A stretch of DNA of 64,000 nucleotides from JADLGL01 sp963732865 (GTDB lineage Bacteria; Pseudomonadota; Alphaproteobacteria; Rhizobiales; Kaistiaceae), in contig CAVTBC010000001.1 in assembly GCA_963732865.1 (NCBI GenBank), forward strand, positions 620,001 to 684,000, in the 5' to 3' direction. Below are positions 35,361 to 43,602 of the stretch, piece after piece. Position numbers and translations under genes: made by a program. The notes beneath the pieces were generated by a model that did not search any database, was not told the origin of the DNA, and was given only the letters and a program-made list of their open reading frames with translations. Position 1 is the first letter of the stretch. Each line of letters begins with the position of its first letter.

Positions 35361-36208
35361 TTGCCGAAGACGGCCTGCCGCCGCTGCGGGAAGTCATCCG
35401 GCATTACGAGATCGCGGCGCGGAAATCGCTTGGGCAGAATTTCCTGCTCGACCTCAACCTCACCGGCAAGATCGCTCGCGCCGCCGGCGATCTCAGCGGC
35501 GTCACCATTGTCGAAATCGGTCCCGGTCCGGGCGGCCTGACGCGGTCTCTGCTCAGTGCCGGCGCGGCCAAGGTGGTGGCGATCGAGCGCGATCAGCGTT
35601 GCATCGCGGCGCTCGAGGAAGTGTCGGCGCATTGGCCGGGGCGGCTGCAGATCATCGCCGCGGATGCGTTGCAGGTCGCGCTGGCCGACGCCGCCCCGGC
35701 GCCGATCAAGGTCGTCGCCAATCTCCCCTACAACATCGCCACGGCGTTGCTGGTGCGTTGGCTGGCGACCTCCGCCTGGCCGCCGGTGTGGCAATCGCTG
35801 ACGCTCATGTTTCAGCGCGAAGTCGCCGAGCGCATCATCGCCGTCCCCGGCTCAAAGGCCTATGGCCGCCTCGGCGTCCTCGCCGGCTGGCGAAGCGAAG
35901 CCGAGATCCTGTTCGACATCGATCCGCGCGCCTTCACCCCGTCGCCCAAGGTCGTCTCGTCGGTGATCCATCTGTTGCCGCGAGAGACTCCCCTCGCCTG
36001 CGACGTGCGCGCCCTGGAGCGCGTCACGGCGGCCGCGTTCGGGCAACGGCGGAAGATGCTGCGGCAGAGCCTGAAGACGCTGGGCACTGACGCGAGCGCC
36101 CTGCTGGCGGAAGCCGGCATCGAAGAGACACGCCGCGCCGAGGAGATTGACGTCGCCGGCTTCGTGGCGCTGGCCAACGCCTATTCGGCGAGCAATCCGG
36201 CGACGTAG
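35357..36208 (+). CDS. rsmA: 16S rRNA dimethyladenosine transferase
   Basis: RsmA (KsgA) dimethylates A1518 and A1519 of 16S rRNA late in 30S assembly. It has 283 residues. The SAM-binding block is VEIGPGPGGLT, preceded by KSLGQNFL, and the catalytic motif is NLPYN. The start is GTG at 35357, overlapping the pdxA stop as GTGA. Its 3' end overlaps the convergent gmk by 28 bases. Confidence 0.96.
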   Translation: MIAEDGLPPLREVIRHYEIAARKSLGQNFLLDLNLTGKIARAAGDLSGVTIVEIGPGPGGLTRSLLSAGAAKVVAIERDQRCIAALEEVSAHWPGRLQIIAADALQVALADAAPAPIKVVANLPYNIATALLVRWLATSAWPPVWQSLTLMFQREVAERIIAVPGSKAYGRLGVLAGWRSEAEILFDIDPRAFTPSPKVVSSVIHLLPRETPLACDVRALERVTAAAFGQRRKMLRQSLKTLGTDASALLAEAGIEETRRAEEIDVAGFVALANAYSASNPAT

Positions 36209-36837
36209 TCCGTGAGGCCGGGCTGACGAACGCGTCTCAGCCGTTCCGCGCCAAGGATCGCCTGAACGTCATGCAGCGAGCGGTCGAGATCGTCGTTGAT
36301 GACGACATAGTCATATTCCGCCCAGTGGGCGATCTCATCGCGGGCGGCGCCGAGACGCCGGGCGATAACGGCCGGATCGTCCTCGGCGCGGCGCTCAAGG
36401 CGCGCCTTCAGTTCGGCCATCGAAGGCGGCAGGACGAAGACCGTCACGAGGTCGTCCGGCAATTGCGCGGCGATCTGTTGCGTGCCCTGCCAATCAATGT
36501 CGAAGATGATGTCGCGGCCGGCAGCCAGCGCCGCCTCAACGGGCTCGCGCGGCGTACCGTAATGATTGCCGTGGACCTCGGCGCTTTCGAGAAATTCGCC
36601 GGCGTCCCTCATGCGCACGAAGCGCTTCGCGTCGATGAAATGATAATGCTGACCGTCGATCTCGCTGTGCCGGCGTTGGCGCGTCGTCATCGAGATGGAC
36701 AGGTCCAGGGCCGGGTCGGTCTTCAGCAGGCTTCGCGTCAGCGTCGACTTGCCGGCGCCCGACGGCGAAGACAGAACGAGCATCAGCCCGCGCCGCGCCG
36801 GAGTCTTCTGGGGAGATCGACCGGCCAATGCCCTCAC
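36181..36837 (-). CDS. gmk: Guanylate kinase
   Basis: Gmk phosphorylates GMP and dGMP. It has 218 residues, the P-loop SPSGAGKST at about 24-32, the GMP-binding TTRQRRHSEIDGQHYHF region and the ATP-lid segment RLERRAEDD. The GTG start overlaps the yicC stop as GTGA. The last nine codons overlap rsmA on the other strand. Confidence 0.96.
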   Translation of the reverse strand: MRALAGRSPQKTPARRGLMLVLSSPSGAGKSTLTRSLLKTDPALDLSISMTTRQRRHSEIDGQHYHFIDAKRFVRMRDAGEFLESAEVHGNHYGTPREPVEAALAAGRDIIFDIDWQGTQQIAAQLPDDLVTVFVLPPSMAELKARLERRAEDDPAVIARRLGAARDEIAHWAEYDYVVINDDLDRSLHDVQAILGAERLRRVRQPGLTDYVAGLLAE

Positions 36838-37730
36838 TCCAGGTTCTGAACCTGCTCCCGGAATTGATCGACCGTCGCCTTGAGGTCAAGTCCGATGGCG
36901 GTGAGGCTCTTGTCGTTCGATTTGGAGCAGAGCGTGTTGGCCTCGCGGTTGAGTTCCTGGGCGAGGAAATCGAGACGGCGGCCGACGGCCCCCCCGGCAG
37001 CGAGGAGTTCCCGCGCCGCGGCGACATGCGCGCTAAGGCGGTCGAGCTCTTCGCCGATATCGACGCGCGTGGCGAGGAGCATGGCCTCCTGATGCAGCCG
37101 GGCGGGATCGAGCGCCGGAGAAGCATCGGTGAGCGCTGCGATCTGTTCGGCGAGCCGGGCGCGAATCGCTTCCGCTGTCCGCGCCGGGTTCGCCTTGGCG
37201 GCGACTGTCAGCTGTTCGATCTGATCCAGCCGCTCGGCGAGCAGCCCGGCGATGACGGCGCCCTCGCTCCGGCGCATCGCGGCCAGGGCATCGAGCGCGT
37301 GATCGAGCGTCGCCAACATGTCCTTGCGAAGATCATCGGTTGTTTCGGTCGTTGCCTCGACAACATCGACGACGCCGCGGATCGACAACAATTGTTCGAC
37401 GGCGAGCGGTGGACCGCCGGCGTCGCCGCGCAGTTCACGGGCGACCCGCATGACTTCGTTCAAGGCGGTGCGGTTGATGCTGACAGTCGAGGCCGACCCC
37501 TCCTGCTGCTGCGTCAGCGAGAGCTGGATGTTGCCCCGGGTGAAGCGGGTAGCGATGCGCTCGCGAGCCCCCTGCTCCAGCTGTTCCATGCCTGGCGGGC
37601 CACGGAAGCGAATGTCGAGGCTCTTGCCGTTGACGCTGCGCGCCTCCCAGACCCAGCGGCAGGCGTGACCTGCGCCGTCAGCCCGGGCGAAGCCGGTCAT
37701 GCTCTGGAGCTCTGCGCCGGCCACGCTCAC
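36834..37730 (-). CDS. yicC: YicC/YloC-family endoribonuclease
   Basis: This 298-residue protein belongs to the YicC family, members of which are endoribonucleases or stress proteins. The N-terminal QSMTGFARADG, the WEARSVNGKSLDIRFRGP block, the late LDFLAQELNREANTLCSK and the C-terminal IKxxVDQFREQVQNLE-like end are all family features. The GTG start at 37730 shares one base with the mltG stop (TAGTG); the in-frame ATG at 37700 (MTGFAR) is an alternative. It is coupled to gmk at its 3' end. Confidence 0.92.
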   Translation of the reverse strand: MSVAGAELQSMTGFARADGAGHACRWVWEARSVNGKSLDIRFRGPPGMEQLEQGARERIATRFTRGNIQLSLTQQQEGSASTVSINRTALNEVMRVARELRGDAGGPPLAVEQLLSIRGVVDVVEATTETTDDLRKDMLATLDHALDALAAMRRSEGAVIAGLLAERLDQIEQLTVAAKANPARTAEAIRARLAEQIAALTDASPALDPARLHQEAMLLATRVDIGEELDRLSAHVAAARELLAAGGAVGRRLDFLAQELNREANTLCSKSNDKSLTAIGLDLKATVDQFREQVQNLE

Positions 37731-38914
37731 TAGCCCGGCGGGGCTGCGTCAGCCGCGGGCGCGGCGTCGGTCGCGGGGGCAGGATCGGCCGGAGGAGCCG
37801 CCGGCGCCGCCTGCTGCTGGAGCTGCCGGTAGCGAGCGACGTTGCGCTGATGCTCGTCGTAGGTCTCGGCGAAGACATGGCCGCCATTACCGTCGGCGAC
37901 GAAATAGAGGTCGTTGGTCTGCGACGGGTTAGCCACCGCCTCGAGAGCGGCAACGCCGGGATTGGCGATCGGACCAGGCGGCAGACCATCGATAAGGTAG
38001 GTGTTGTAGGGCGTCTGACGGTCGAGTTCGGACTGCAACAGGGCGTGGCCCGGAGGCGGTCCGTCGCCGCCATAGATGCCGTAGGTGACCGTCGGATCCG
38101 ATTGGAGGCGCATGCCACGATTGAGACGGTTGATGAAGACGGCGGCGACGCGGCTGCGTTCGTCGGCGATGCCGGTTTCCTTCTCGACGATCGAGGCGAG
38201 GATCACCAGTTCTGCCGGCGAGCTGATCGGCAGGCCGGGAACGCGGCGATTCCAGATGTCCTGCACGACGCGGTCGTGATCCCGCGCCATGCGGTCGAGC
38301 ACGCTCTGCCGCGTGTCGCCGCGGCTGAACTGATACGTCTCCGGCAGCAGCGTTCCTTCGGCCGGAACCGTGGCGATGTCGCCGGTGAGAACGTCGTTGG
38401 CCATCAGGCGATTAACGATCTGCTGGCTGGTGAGGCCCTCGGGAATGGTGATGGAGTAAACGACGGTGCGGCCCTCGGTCATGAGGTCCATGATTTCGCG
38501 CATGCTGGCCTGGGCCGGGATGAGATATTCGCCGGCCTGCAGCTTGCTCTGATTGCCGTAGAAGGCGACCGCCATGCGGAACACCCAACGATTCGAGATG
38601 ACGCCGCTGTCCTGCAGCAATTCGGCGATGGTGCCGAGGGCGGCGCCGGAGTCGATCGGGACAACACGCTCGGCGGCAAGCGGCCCCGCCTGATCGAACT
38701 GCACCTTGGTATAGAGACCGAGGCCGCCAACCGCCAAGACGACCAGGACGACGACGGTCAGGAGAAAATTGAGCGATACGATGATCGGGTGGCGCGCCGA
38801 GCGGGACCGCAATGGCGGCGGCGGCACCTCGTCCGGCTGCAATATCTCACGGGCGCTCTTCGGCGCGCGGCGGTGCGCCGAAGAGCCGACGGGATCGTCA
38901 CCGATCTCAGTCAT
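37730..38914 (-). CDS. mltG: Endolytic murein transglycosylase MltG
   Basis: MltG cleaves nascent glycan strands in the periplasm and is thought to end peptidoglycan synthesis. In the 394-residue protein a short basic cytoplasmic part is followed by one transmembrane helix (about residues 45-68), a LysM-like domain and the YceG catalytic domain. The catalytic Glu lies in LASIVEKETG, followed by VAAVFINRL and LQSDPTVTYG. The C-terminal 40 residues are Ala/Pro-rich low complexity. It is 71 bases downstream of fabF, and yicC follows directly. Confidence 0.94.
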   Translation of the reverse strand: MTEIGDDPVGSSAHRRAPKSAREILQPDEVPPPPLRSRSARHPIIVSLNFLLTVVVLVVLAVGGLGLYTKVQFDQAGPLAAERVVPIDSGAALGTIAELLQDSGVISNRWVFRMAVAFYGNQSKLQAGEYLIPAQASMREIMDLMTEGRTVVYSITIPEGLTSQQIVNRLMANDVLTGDIATVPAEGTLLPETYQFSRGDTRQSVLDRMARDHDRVVQDIWNRRVPGLPISSPAELVILASIVEKETGIADERSRVAAVFINRLNRGMRLQSDPTVTYGIYGGDGPPPGHALLQSELDRQTPYNTYLIDGLPPGPIANPGVAALEAVANPSQTNDLYFVADGNGGHVFAETYDEHQRNVARYRQLQQQAAPAAPPADPAPATDAAPAADAAPPG

Positions 38915-38985
38915 TCCAAGCCGCTCGCGATTCGACCGTCCCCGAAGATAGCAATAGCCGGCAATATGGCGGTTTCACGCCATCG

Positions 38986-40251
38986 CTAGGCATTGTGACG
39001 CCGGAACACCAGGCTCGCATTGGTGCCGCCGAAACCGAAGGAATTCGACAGGACGACGTCGATCTTCTTCTTCTTCGCGGTGTGCGGCACGAGGTCGATC
39101 TTCGTTTCGACCGACGGGTTGTCGAGGTTGAGCGTTGGCGGCGCGATCGAATCGCGGATCGCCAGCAGAGAGAAGATCGCCTCGACGGCACCGGCGGCGC
39201 CGAGCAAATGGCCGATGGCCGATTTGGTCGAGGACATTGTCAGGCCCTCGGCGGCGTCGCCGACCACGCGCTCCACGGCGCGCAATTCGATCTCGTCGCC
39301 CAGCGGCGTCGAAGTGCCATGCGCGTTGATGTAGTCGATATCCTTCGGCTCGATACCGGCCCGCTTCACCGCGGCGCTCATGCAGCGATAGGCGCCATCG
39401 CCATCGGGCGAGGGGGCAGTGATGTGATAGGCGTCGCCGCTGAGGCCATAGCCAACCACTTCGCCATAGATCCTCGCGCCGCGCGTCATTGCGTGCTCGC
39501 GTTCTTCCAGGACGAGCGCGCCAGCTCCCTCGCCCATGACGAACCCGTCGCGATCGCGATCATAGGGCCGCGAGGCGCGCTGCGGCTCGTCGTTGAAATG
39601 GGTCGAGAGCGCTCGCGAGGCGGAGAAGCCGCCCATCGAAAGACGCGACAAGGGCGCCTCGGTGCCGCCAGCGACCATGACGTCCGCATCGCCGAACATG
39701 ATCAGCCGCGACGCATCGCCGATGGCGTGCGAGCCCGTCGAGCAGGCGGTGACCACCGCGTGATTCGGGCCCTTAAGGCCATGACGGATCGAGACATAGC
39801 CGGAGGCGAGATTGATCAAACGCCCCGGGATGAAGAACGGGCTGAGCCGGCGCGGACCTTTTTCGTGCAGCAGCACGGCCGCCGTTTCAATGCCGGGCAG
39901 GCCACCAATCCCGGAGCCGAAAAGGACCCCGGTGCTGGTCTGATCTTCGTAGCTTTCCGGATGCCAGTGGGCGTCGTCGAGCGCCTGGTTGGCCGCTGCC
40001 ATCGCATAGACGATGAACTCGTCGACCTTCCGCCGCTCCTTCGGCTCCATCCACTCGTCAGGATCGTAGCGCCCCTCCGACATCGGTCCGTGCGGCACCT
40101 GGCACGCGATCTGACAGGGGATATCGCTGACGTCGAAGGACGTAATGCGTGCCGCGCCGCTCTTGCCGGCGATCAACTTGGCCCAAGTTGCGTCAACGCC
40201 ACAGCCAAGCGGCGTCACCATGCCCATGCCAGTTACGACAACACGCCTCAA
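38986..40251 (-). CDS. fabF: Beta-ketoacyl-ACP synthase II
   Basis: FabF elongates acyl-ACP with malonyl-ACP. In the 421-residue enzyme the catalytic Cys170 lies in TACSTGSHA, and the two histidines in NAHGTSTPLGD and KSAIGHLLGA. The start is TTG at 40251 (MRRVVVTGMG), with AAGGA about ten bases upstream. It lies 55 bases downstream of acpP in the usual fabD-fabG-acpP-fabF order. Confidence 0.97.
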   Translation of the reverse strand: MRRVVVTGMGMVTPLGCGVDATWAKLIAGKSGAARITSFDVSDIPCQIACQVPHGPMSEGRYDPDEWMEPKERRKVDEFIVYAMAAANQALDDAHWHPESYEDQTSTGVLFGSGIGGLPGIETAAVLLHEKGPRRLSPFFIPGRLINLASGYVSIRHGLKGPNHAVVTACSTGSHAIGDASRLIMFGDADVMVAGGTEAPLSRLSMGGFSASRALSTHFNDEPQRASRPYDRDRDGFVMGEGAGALVLEEREHAMTRGARIYGEVVGYGLSGDAYHITAPSPDGDGAYRCMSAAVKRAGIEPKDIDYINAHGTSTPLGDEIELRAVERVVGDAAEGLTMSSTKSAIGHLLGAAGAVEAIFSLLAIRDSIAPPTLNLDNPSVETKIDLVPHTAKKKKIDVVLSNSFGFGGTNASLVFRRHNA

Positions 40252-40306
40252 TCTCTGGTCCTTCGCCGGACAACCAGCCGATAGTCATGGCAGGGAATTG
40301 AACGGC

Positions 40307-40549
40307 TCAACCGTCCGTGGCGTTCTTCTTCAAGAATTCCACGGCGTCGCCGACGGTCAGAATCGTCTCCGCTGCGTCATCCGGAATCTCAACGCCAAAC
40401 TCTTCCTCGAACGCCATGACCAACTCAACCGTGTCGAGGCTGTCGGCGCCGAGATCGTCGATGAAGCTCGCATTGTCGCTAACCTTCTCGGCATCGACAC
40501 CGAGATGCTCGACCACGATCTTCTTCACTCGATCCGCGATGTCACTCAT
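40307..40549 (-). CDS. acpP: Acyl carrier protein
   Basis: This 80-residue acidic protein carries fatty acyl chains on a phosphopantetheine arm. The attachment serine is in GADSLDTVEL. The sequence is typical of the main fatty-acid ACP of Alphaproteobacteria. The start is ATG at 40549. It lies 265 bases from fabG, enough for its own promoter. Confidence 0.97.
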   Translation of the reverse strand: MSDIADRVKKIVVEHLGVDAEKVSDNASFIDDLGADSLDTVELVMAFEEEFGVEIPDDAAETILTVGDAVEFLKKNATDG

Positions 40550-40779
40550 TGTTCGATCAACCCCGATTATCCCAATTGAACCAGTGAACCAGACTAGCCC
40601 CGATGTCGTCCAGAGGCCGGCGCATTGCTAGCGAAAGAGTTGGCCGAGCAAAACCAAAAATGAACGCGGTCAGCGTTTTTCTTGGTCTATCTCAACCGCA
40701 TAGCGGCAATACGCGTTGTAGTAAGGCTCCTTAAGTCGTTTGCCTAACACACATATTTGCGGCGCGCTAGCAGCGCCTT

Positions 40780-40794
40780 CACGCCGCAGGCGTG
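40780..40794 (-). other. Hairpin downstream of fabG
   Basis: CACGCC-GCA-GGCGTG forms a perfect six-pair stem about 20 bases past the fabG stop. A second partial stem (GCGC-TAGCA-GCGC) follows, without a T run. It may attenuate read-through from fabG to acpP, letting acpP be set by its own promoter in 40550-40780. No confident promoter hexamers are seen there. Confidence 0.35.
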
Positions 40795-40814
40795 GCCATC
40801 AATCCACAGGCAAA

Positions 40815-41552
40815 CTAGCCCATATGGCCGCCGCCATTGATATGGAAGGTCTGCCCGGTGACGTAGGCCGCCTCTTCGCTTGCCAAGAAGACCACCGCAG
40901 CTGCCACTTCCCTCGGCGTGCCGAAACGGTAGGCCGGGACATCGGCAAGCGCGGCGGCAAGACGAGCCTCGTCGAAATTGGCCGTCATCGGCGTCTCGAT
41001 ATAGCCGGGAGCAACGCAATTCACGGTGATTTTCCGCCGCGCCACTTCCTTCGCCAGGCTCATCGTCATGCCGATGAGGCCAGCCTTCGCGGCGGCATAA
41101 TTCACCTGCCCCGGATTGCCGGCCGACCCGACAACCGAGCCGATGGAGATGATTCGCCCCGACCGTCGCCGAATCATTCCACGCAGCGCACCGCGAATGA
41201 GCCGGAACGGCGCGGTGAGATTGACCTCGATCACGGCATCCCAATCGTCGTCGGAAAGTTTGATCGCGAGGTTGTCGCGGGTGATCCCGGCATTGTTCAC
41301 CAGAATCTCGACCGGCCCTACCTTCTCCTCCACTGAGGGAATGAGCGCATCGACGGCGGCGCGGTCGGAAAGATCGCAGGCAAAGGTAATGCAGCGCTCT
41401 CCCAGATCAGCGGCGAGCTGAGCAAGCGCCTCCGTCCGTGTGCCGGTCGCAGCGACGACGCCGCCGTTCTCCACCAGGGCGCGGGCGATCGCCGAACCGA
41501 TCCCGCCGGTGGCGCCGGTGACTAGGGCAACTTTGTCATTGAGTTGGAACAT
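40815..41552 (-). CDS. fabG: 3-oxoacyl-ACP reductase
   Basis: FabG reduces beta-ketoacyl-ACP with NADPH. It is a 245-residue SDR with the cofactor loop TGATGGIGSA, the NNAGITRDN loop, catalytic Ser in SIGSVVGSAG and YAAAK. The MFQLNDKVALVTG start at 41552 matches the family; the upstream extension into the fabD spacer is not conserved. It is 25 bases downstream of fabD. Confidence 0.97.
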   Translation of the reverse strand: MFQLNDKVALVTGATGGIGSAIARALVENGGVVAATGTRTEALAQLAADLGERCITFACDLSDRAAVDALIPSVEEKVGPVEILVNNAGITRDNLAIKLSDDDWDAVIEVNLTAPFRLIRGALRGMIRRRSGRIISIGSVVGSAGNPGQVNYAAAKAGLIGMTMSLAKEVARRKITVNCVAPGYIETPMTANFDEARLAAALADVPAYRFGTPREVAAAVVFLASEEAAYVTGQTFHINGGGHMG

Positions 41553-41577
41553 TGCGCGCTCTCGACTGCTATTCCGA

Positions 41578-42519
41578 TCAGGCCAACATCTCGGCCAGCG
41601 CCCGGATCTCCGCCGGGTTGCCGGCAGACAGGGTCTCGGCTTCCGGCGCGATGCGGCGCACGAGGCCGGCGAGAACCTTGCCGGCGCCAAGTTCGACGAA
41701 GCGGGTCACGCCCTGCCCGACAAGCCACTCAACCGATTCGCGCCAGCGCACGGTCCCGGTGATCTGGTCGACGAGGCGCTCGCGGATCGAATCCGGATCG
41801 CCATGGGGCGCGGCGGTGACGTTCGCCACGACGGGGATCCTGGGCGCGCGGATATCCACGGCGGCCAGCGCCTCACGCATCTCGGCCGCGGCCGGAGCCA
41901 TGAGGCTCGAATGGAAGGGGCCGCTCACCTGCAGCGCGATGGCGCGCTTGGCGCCGGCTTCCTTCGCGGCGGCCATGGCGCGTTCGATCGCGGCGCGGTG
42001 GCCGGAAATGACGATCTGCCCACCGCCATTGTCATTGGCGACTTCACAGATCTCGCGGCCCGCCGATGCGGCGGCGAGCGCCGCGACAGCGTCGGCGTCT
42101 AGGCCAATGATCGCCGCCATCGCTCCTTCGCCGGCCGGAACGGCCCGCTGCATCGCCTCGCCGCGAAGACGCAGCAAGCGGGCGACATCTTCAAGGCCGA
42201 TGCTGTCCGCGGCGGCCAGAGCCGAATACTCGCCGAGCGAGTGCCCGGCAAAATAGGTCACCGATGGCGGCAAAGCCCCGATCATCGCCATGAGCGCGCG
42301 GTAGGCCGCGAGGCTGACGGCCATCAGGCCAGGCTGCGCAACGCGCGTGAGCATGAGATCGTCGGCCGACCCTTCCCACAAAATCTTCGACAGGCTTTCG
42401 CCGAGCGCGCCATCAACGGTTGCAAATACCTCGGCGGCGACGGGAAAGGCGTCAGCAAGGGCCTTGCCCATGCCAGGAGCCTGGCTCCCTTGCCCCGGAT
42501 AGATGAAGGCTATCGACAT
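41578..42519 (-). CDS. fabD: Malonyl-CoA:ACP transacylase
   Basis: FabD loads malonyl groups onto ACP. It has 313 residues from MSIAFIYPGQGSQ. The catalytic Ser94 lies in GHSLGEYSA, the Arg in LRLRGEAMQ, and the His in the VSGPFHSSLM block. It is the first gene of the fab cluster and is divergent from rpsF. Confidence 0.97.
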   Translation of the reverse strand: MSIAFIYPGQGSQAPGMGKALADAFPVAAEVFATVDGALGESLSKILWEGSADDLMLTRVAQPGLMAVSLAAYRALMAMIGALPPSVTYFAGHSLGEYSALAAADSIGLEDVARLLRLRGEAMQRAVPAGEGAMAAIIGLDADAVAALAAASAGREICEVANDNGGGQIVISGHRAAIERAMAAAKEAGAKRAIALQVSGPFHSSLMAPAAAEMREALAAVDIRAPRIPVVANVTAAPHGDPDSIRERLVDQITGTVRWRESVEWLVGQGVTRFVELGAGKVLAGLVRRIAPEAETLSAGNPAEIRALAEMLA

Positions 42520-42890
42520 TGCCGCCCCGTGTCGATTTGCAGGCGGCCCTTGTAGTGCCGCGCTCGGTTCGCTCGCCTTGTTTCTGCTTGGCAACCCCGT
42601 GTCAAGAACATCACAGCAACAGTCGGCGCGGCGTTGTGCGCCGTGCGGGCGGATTGGCACGGCCGCCGCCGGCTCCCGCCCTGCAGCACCGCCCTTGTCT
42701 TACCGGTCCTTTTCGGTCATAAGGCACGCGATTTTGGAAATGCCGGTTGACGGCTGAAAGGAGAGCGGCTTCGCGCCGTTGGGTCATGAGGGCCCGGTCT
42801 CCCTTGTCGTCGCTCTCGGAGATCTCCGACCGCCTTTTCTCGTGAAGGCTTCGGTGAGGCTTTGCGCCGGTAACATGAGGAAAGGCTACG
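42520..42890. other. Divergent intergenic region and rpsF leader
   Basis: These 371 bases contain no gene. They should hold the fabD promoter and the promoter and leader of the rpsF-rpsR-rplI operon. A TTGACG hexamer is at 42747-42752 but has no good -10 at the right distance. A 14-base perfect palindrome (TCGGAGATCTCCGA, 42816-42829) lies about 60 bases upstream of rpsF, followed by CCGCC and a TTTTCT run. In several bacteria S6:S18 represses its own operon through a leader RNA, so this is a candidate site, but the known consensus is not clearly matched. Confidence 0.5.
42816..42829. promoter_or_regulatory. 14-base palindrome in the rpsF leader
   Basis: TCGGAGATCTCCGA is its own reverse complement. 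As RNA it could form only a small hairpin, or as DNA it could bind a dimeric regulator. Its position in the leader of the S6-S18-L9 operon suggests regulation; this is inference. Confidence 0.35.
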
Positions 42891-43343
42891 ATGCCCCTTT
42901 ATGAGCATGTGTTTCTGGCCCGACAGGATATGTCCGGCCAGCAAGTGGAAGCGCTCGTCGACCACTTCAAATCGGTCGTGGCGGAGAATGGCGGCGAGAT
43001 CGGCAAGGTCGAATATTGGGGCCTGAAGTCGATCGCCTTCCGCGTCCGCAAGAACCGCAAGGCGCATTACACGCTGATGAACATTACCGCCCCACCCGCG
43101 GCGATCGCGGAGATGGAGCGGCAGATGCGCCTCAATGAGGACGTGCTGCGCCATTTGACGCTGCGCGTCGAGGAGCTCGAAGACGGCCCATCGGCGATGA
43201 TGCAGAAGCGCGACCGTGACGATCGCGGTGATCGTGATCGCGGCGATCGCCCGAGAGGCAGGGATTTCAGCCGAGATGGCGGACGTGACCGTCCGCCGCG
43301 GCGCGACGACCGTCCGTCCGACGGCGCGCAGGAGACAATGTAA
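42891..43343 (+). CDS. rpsF: 30S ribosomal protein S6
   Basis: S6 binds the 30S platform as a dimer with S18. It has 150 residues. The core (1-95, MPLYEHVFLARQD, KVEYWGLKSIAFRVRKN) is standard. The tail after about residue 105 is a run of Arg/Asp/Gly repeats (DRDDRGDRDRGDR...), longer than in E. coli but common in Alphaproteobacteria. AGGAAAGG precedes the ATG, and the TAA stop overlaps the rpsR ATG. Confidence 0.97.
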   Translation: MPLYEHVFLARQDMSGQQVEALVDHFKSVVAENGGEIGKVEYWGLKSIAFRVRKNRKAHYTLMNITAPPAAIAEMERQMRLNEDVLRHLTLRVEELEDGPSAMMQKRDRDDRGDRDRGDRPRGRDFSRDGGRDRPPRRDDRPSDGAQETM

Positions 43344-43591
43344 TGGTCGATATCAACCAATTGCCGACCCGCCGGCCATTCTTCCGCCGCCGCAAGTCCG
43401 ATCCGCTTTCGGGCGCCGATGCGCCGAAGATCGACTACAAGGACGTGCGCCTGCTGCAGCGCTACATCTCCGAGCGTGGCAAGATCGTGCCGTCCCGGAT
43501 TACCGCCGTTTCCGCCAAGAAGCAGCGCGAATTGGCGCGGGCCGTGAAGCGCGCGCGCTTCCTCGGCCTGCTGCCTTACGTGATCAAGTAG
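43343..43591 (+). CDS. rpsR: 30S ribosomal protein S18
   Basis: S18 (82 residues) forms a heterodimer with S6 on the small subunit. The PKIDYKDVRLLQRYISERGK and late ARFLGLLPYVIK blocks are standard. One difference stands out: the usual RRRKxCPFSG is RRRKSDPLSG, so the cysteine is replaced by Asp. It overlaps rpsF by one base (TAATG) and precedes rplI by 11 bases. Confidence 0.97.
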   Translation: MVDINQLPTRRPFFRRRKSDPLSGADAPKIDYKDVRLLQRYISERGKIVPSRITAVSAKKQRELARAVKRARFLGLLPYVIK

Positions 43592-43602
43592 GAGCCGGGC
43601 CG

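Noticed and set aside
42747..42775. Sigma-70 type promoter for rpsF at TTGACG
   Set aside because: No AT-rich -10 element lies 16-18 bases downstream.
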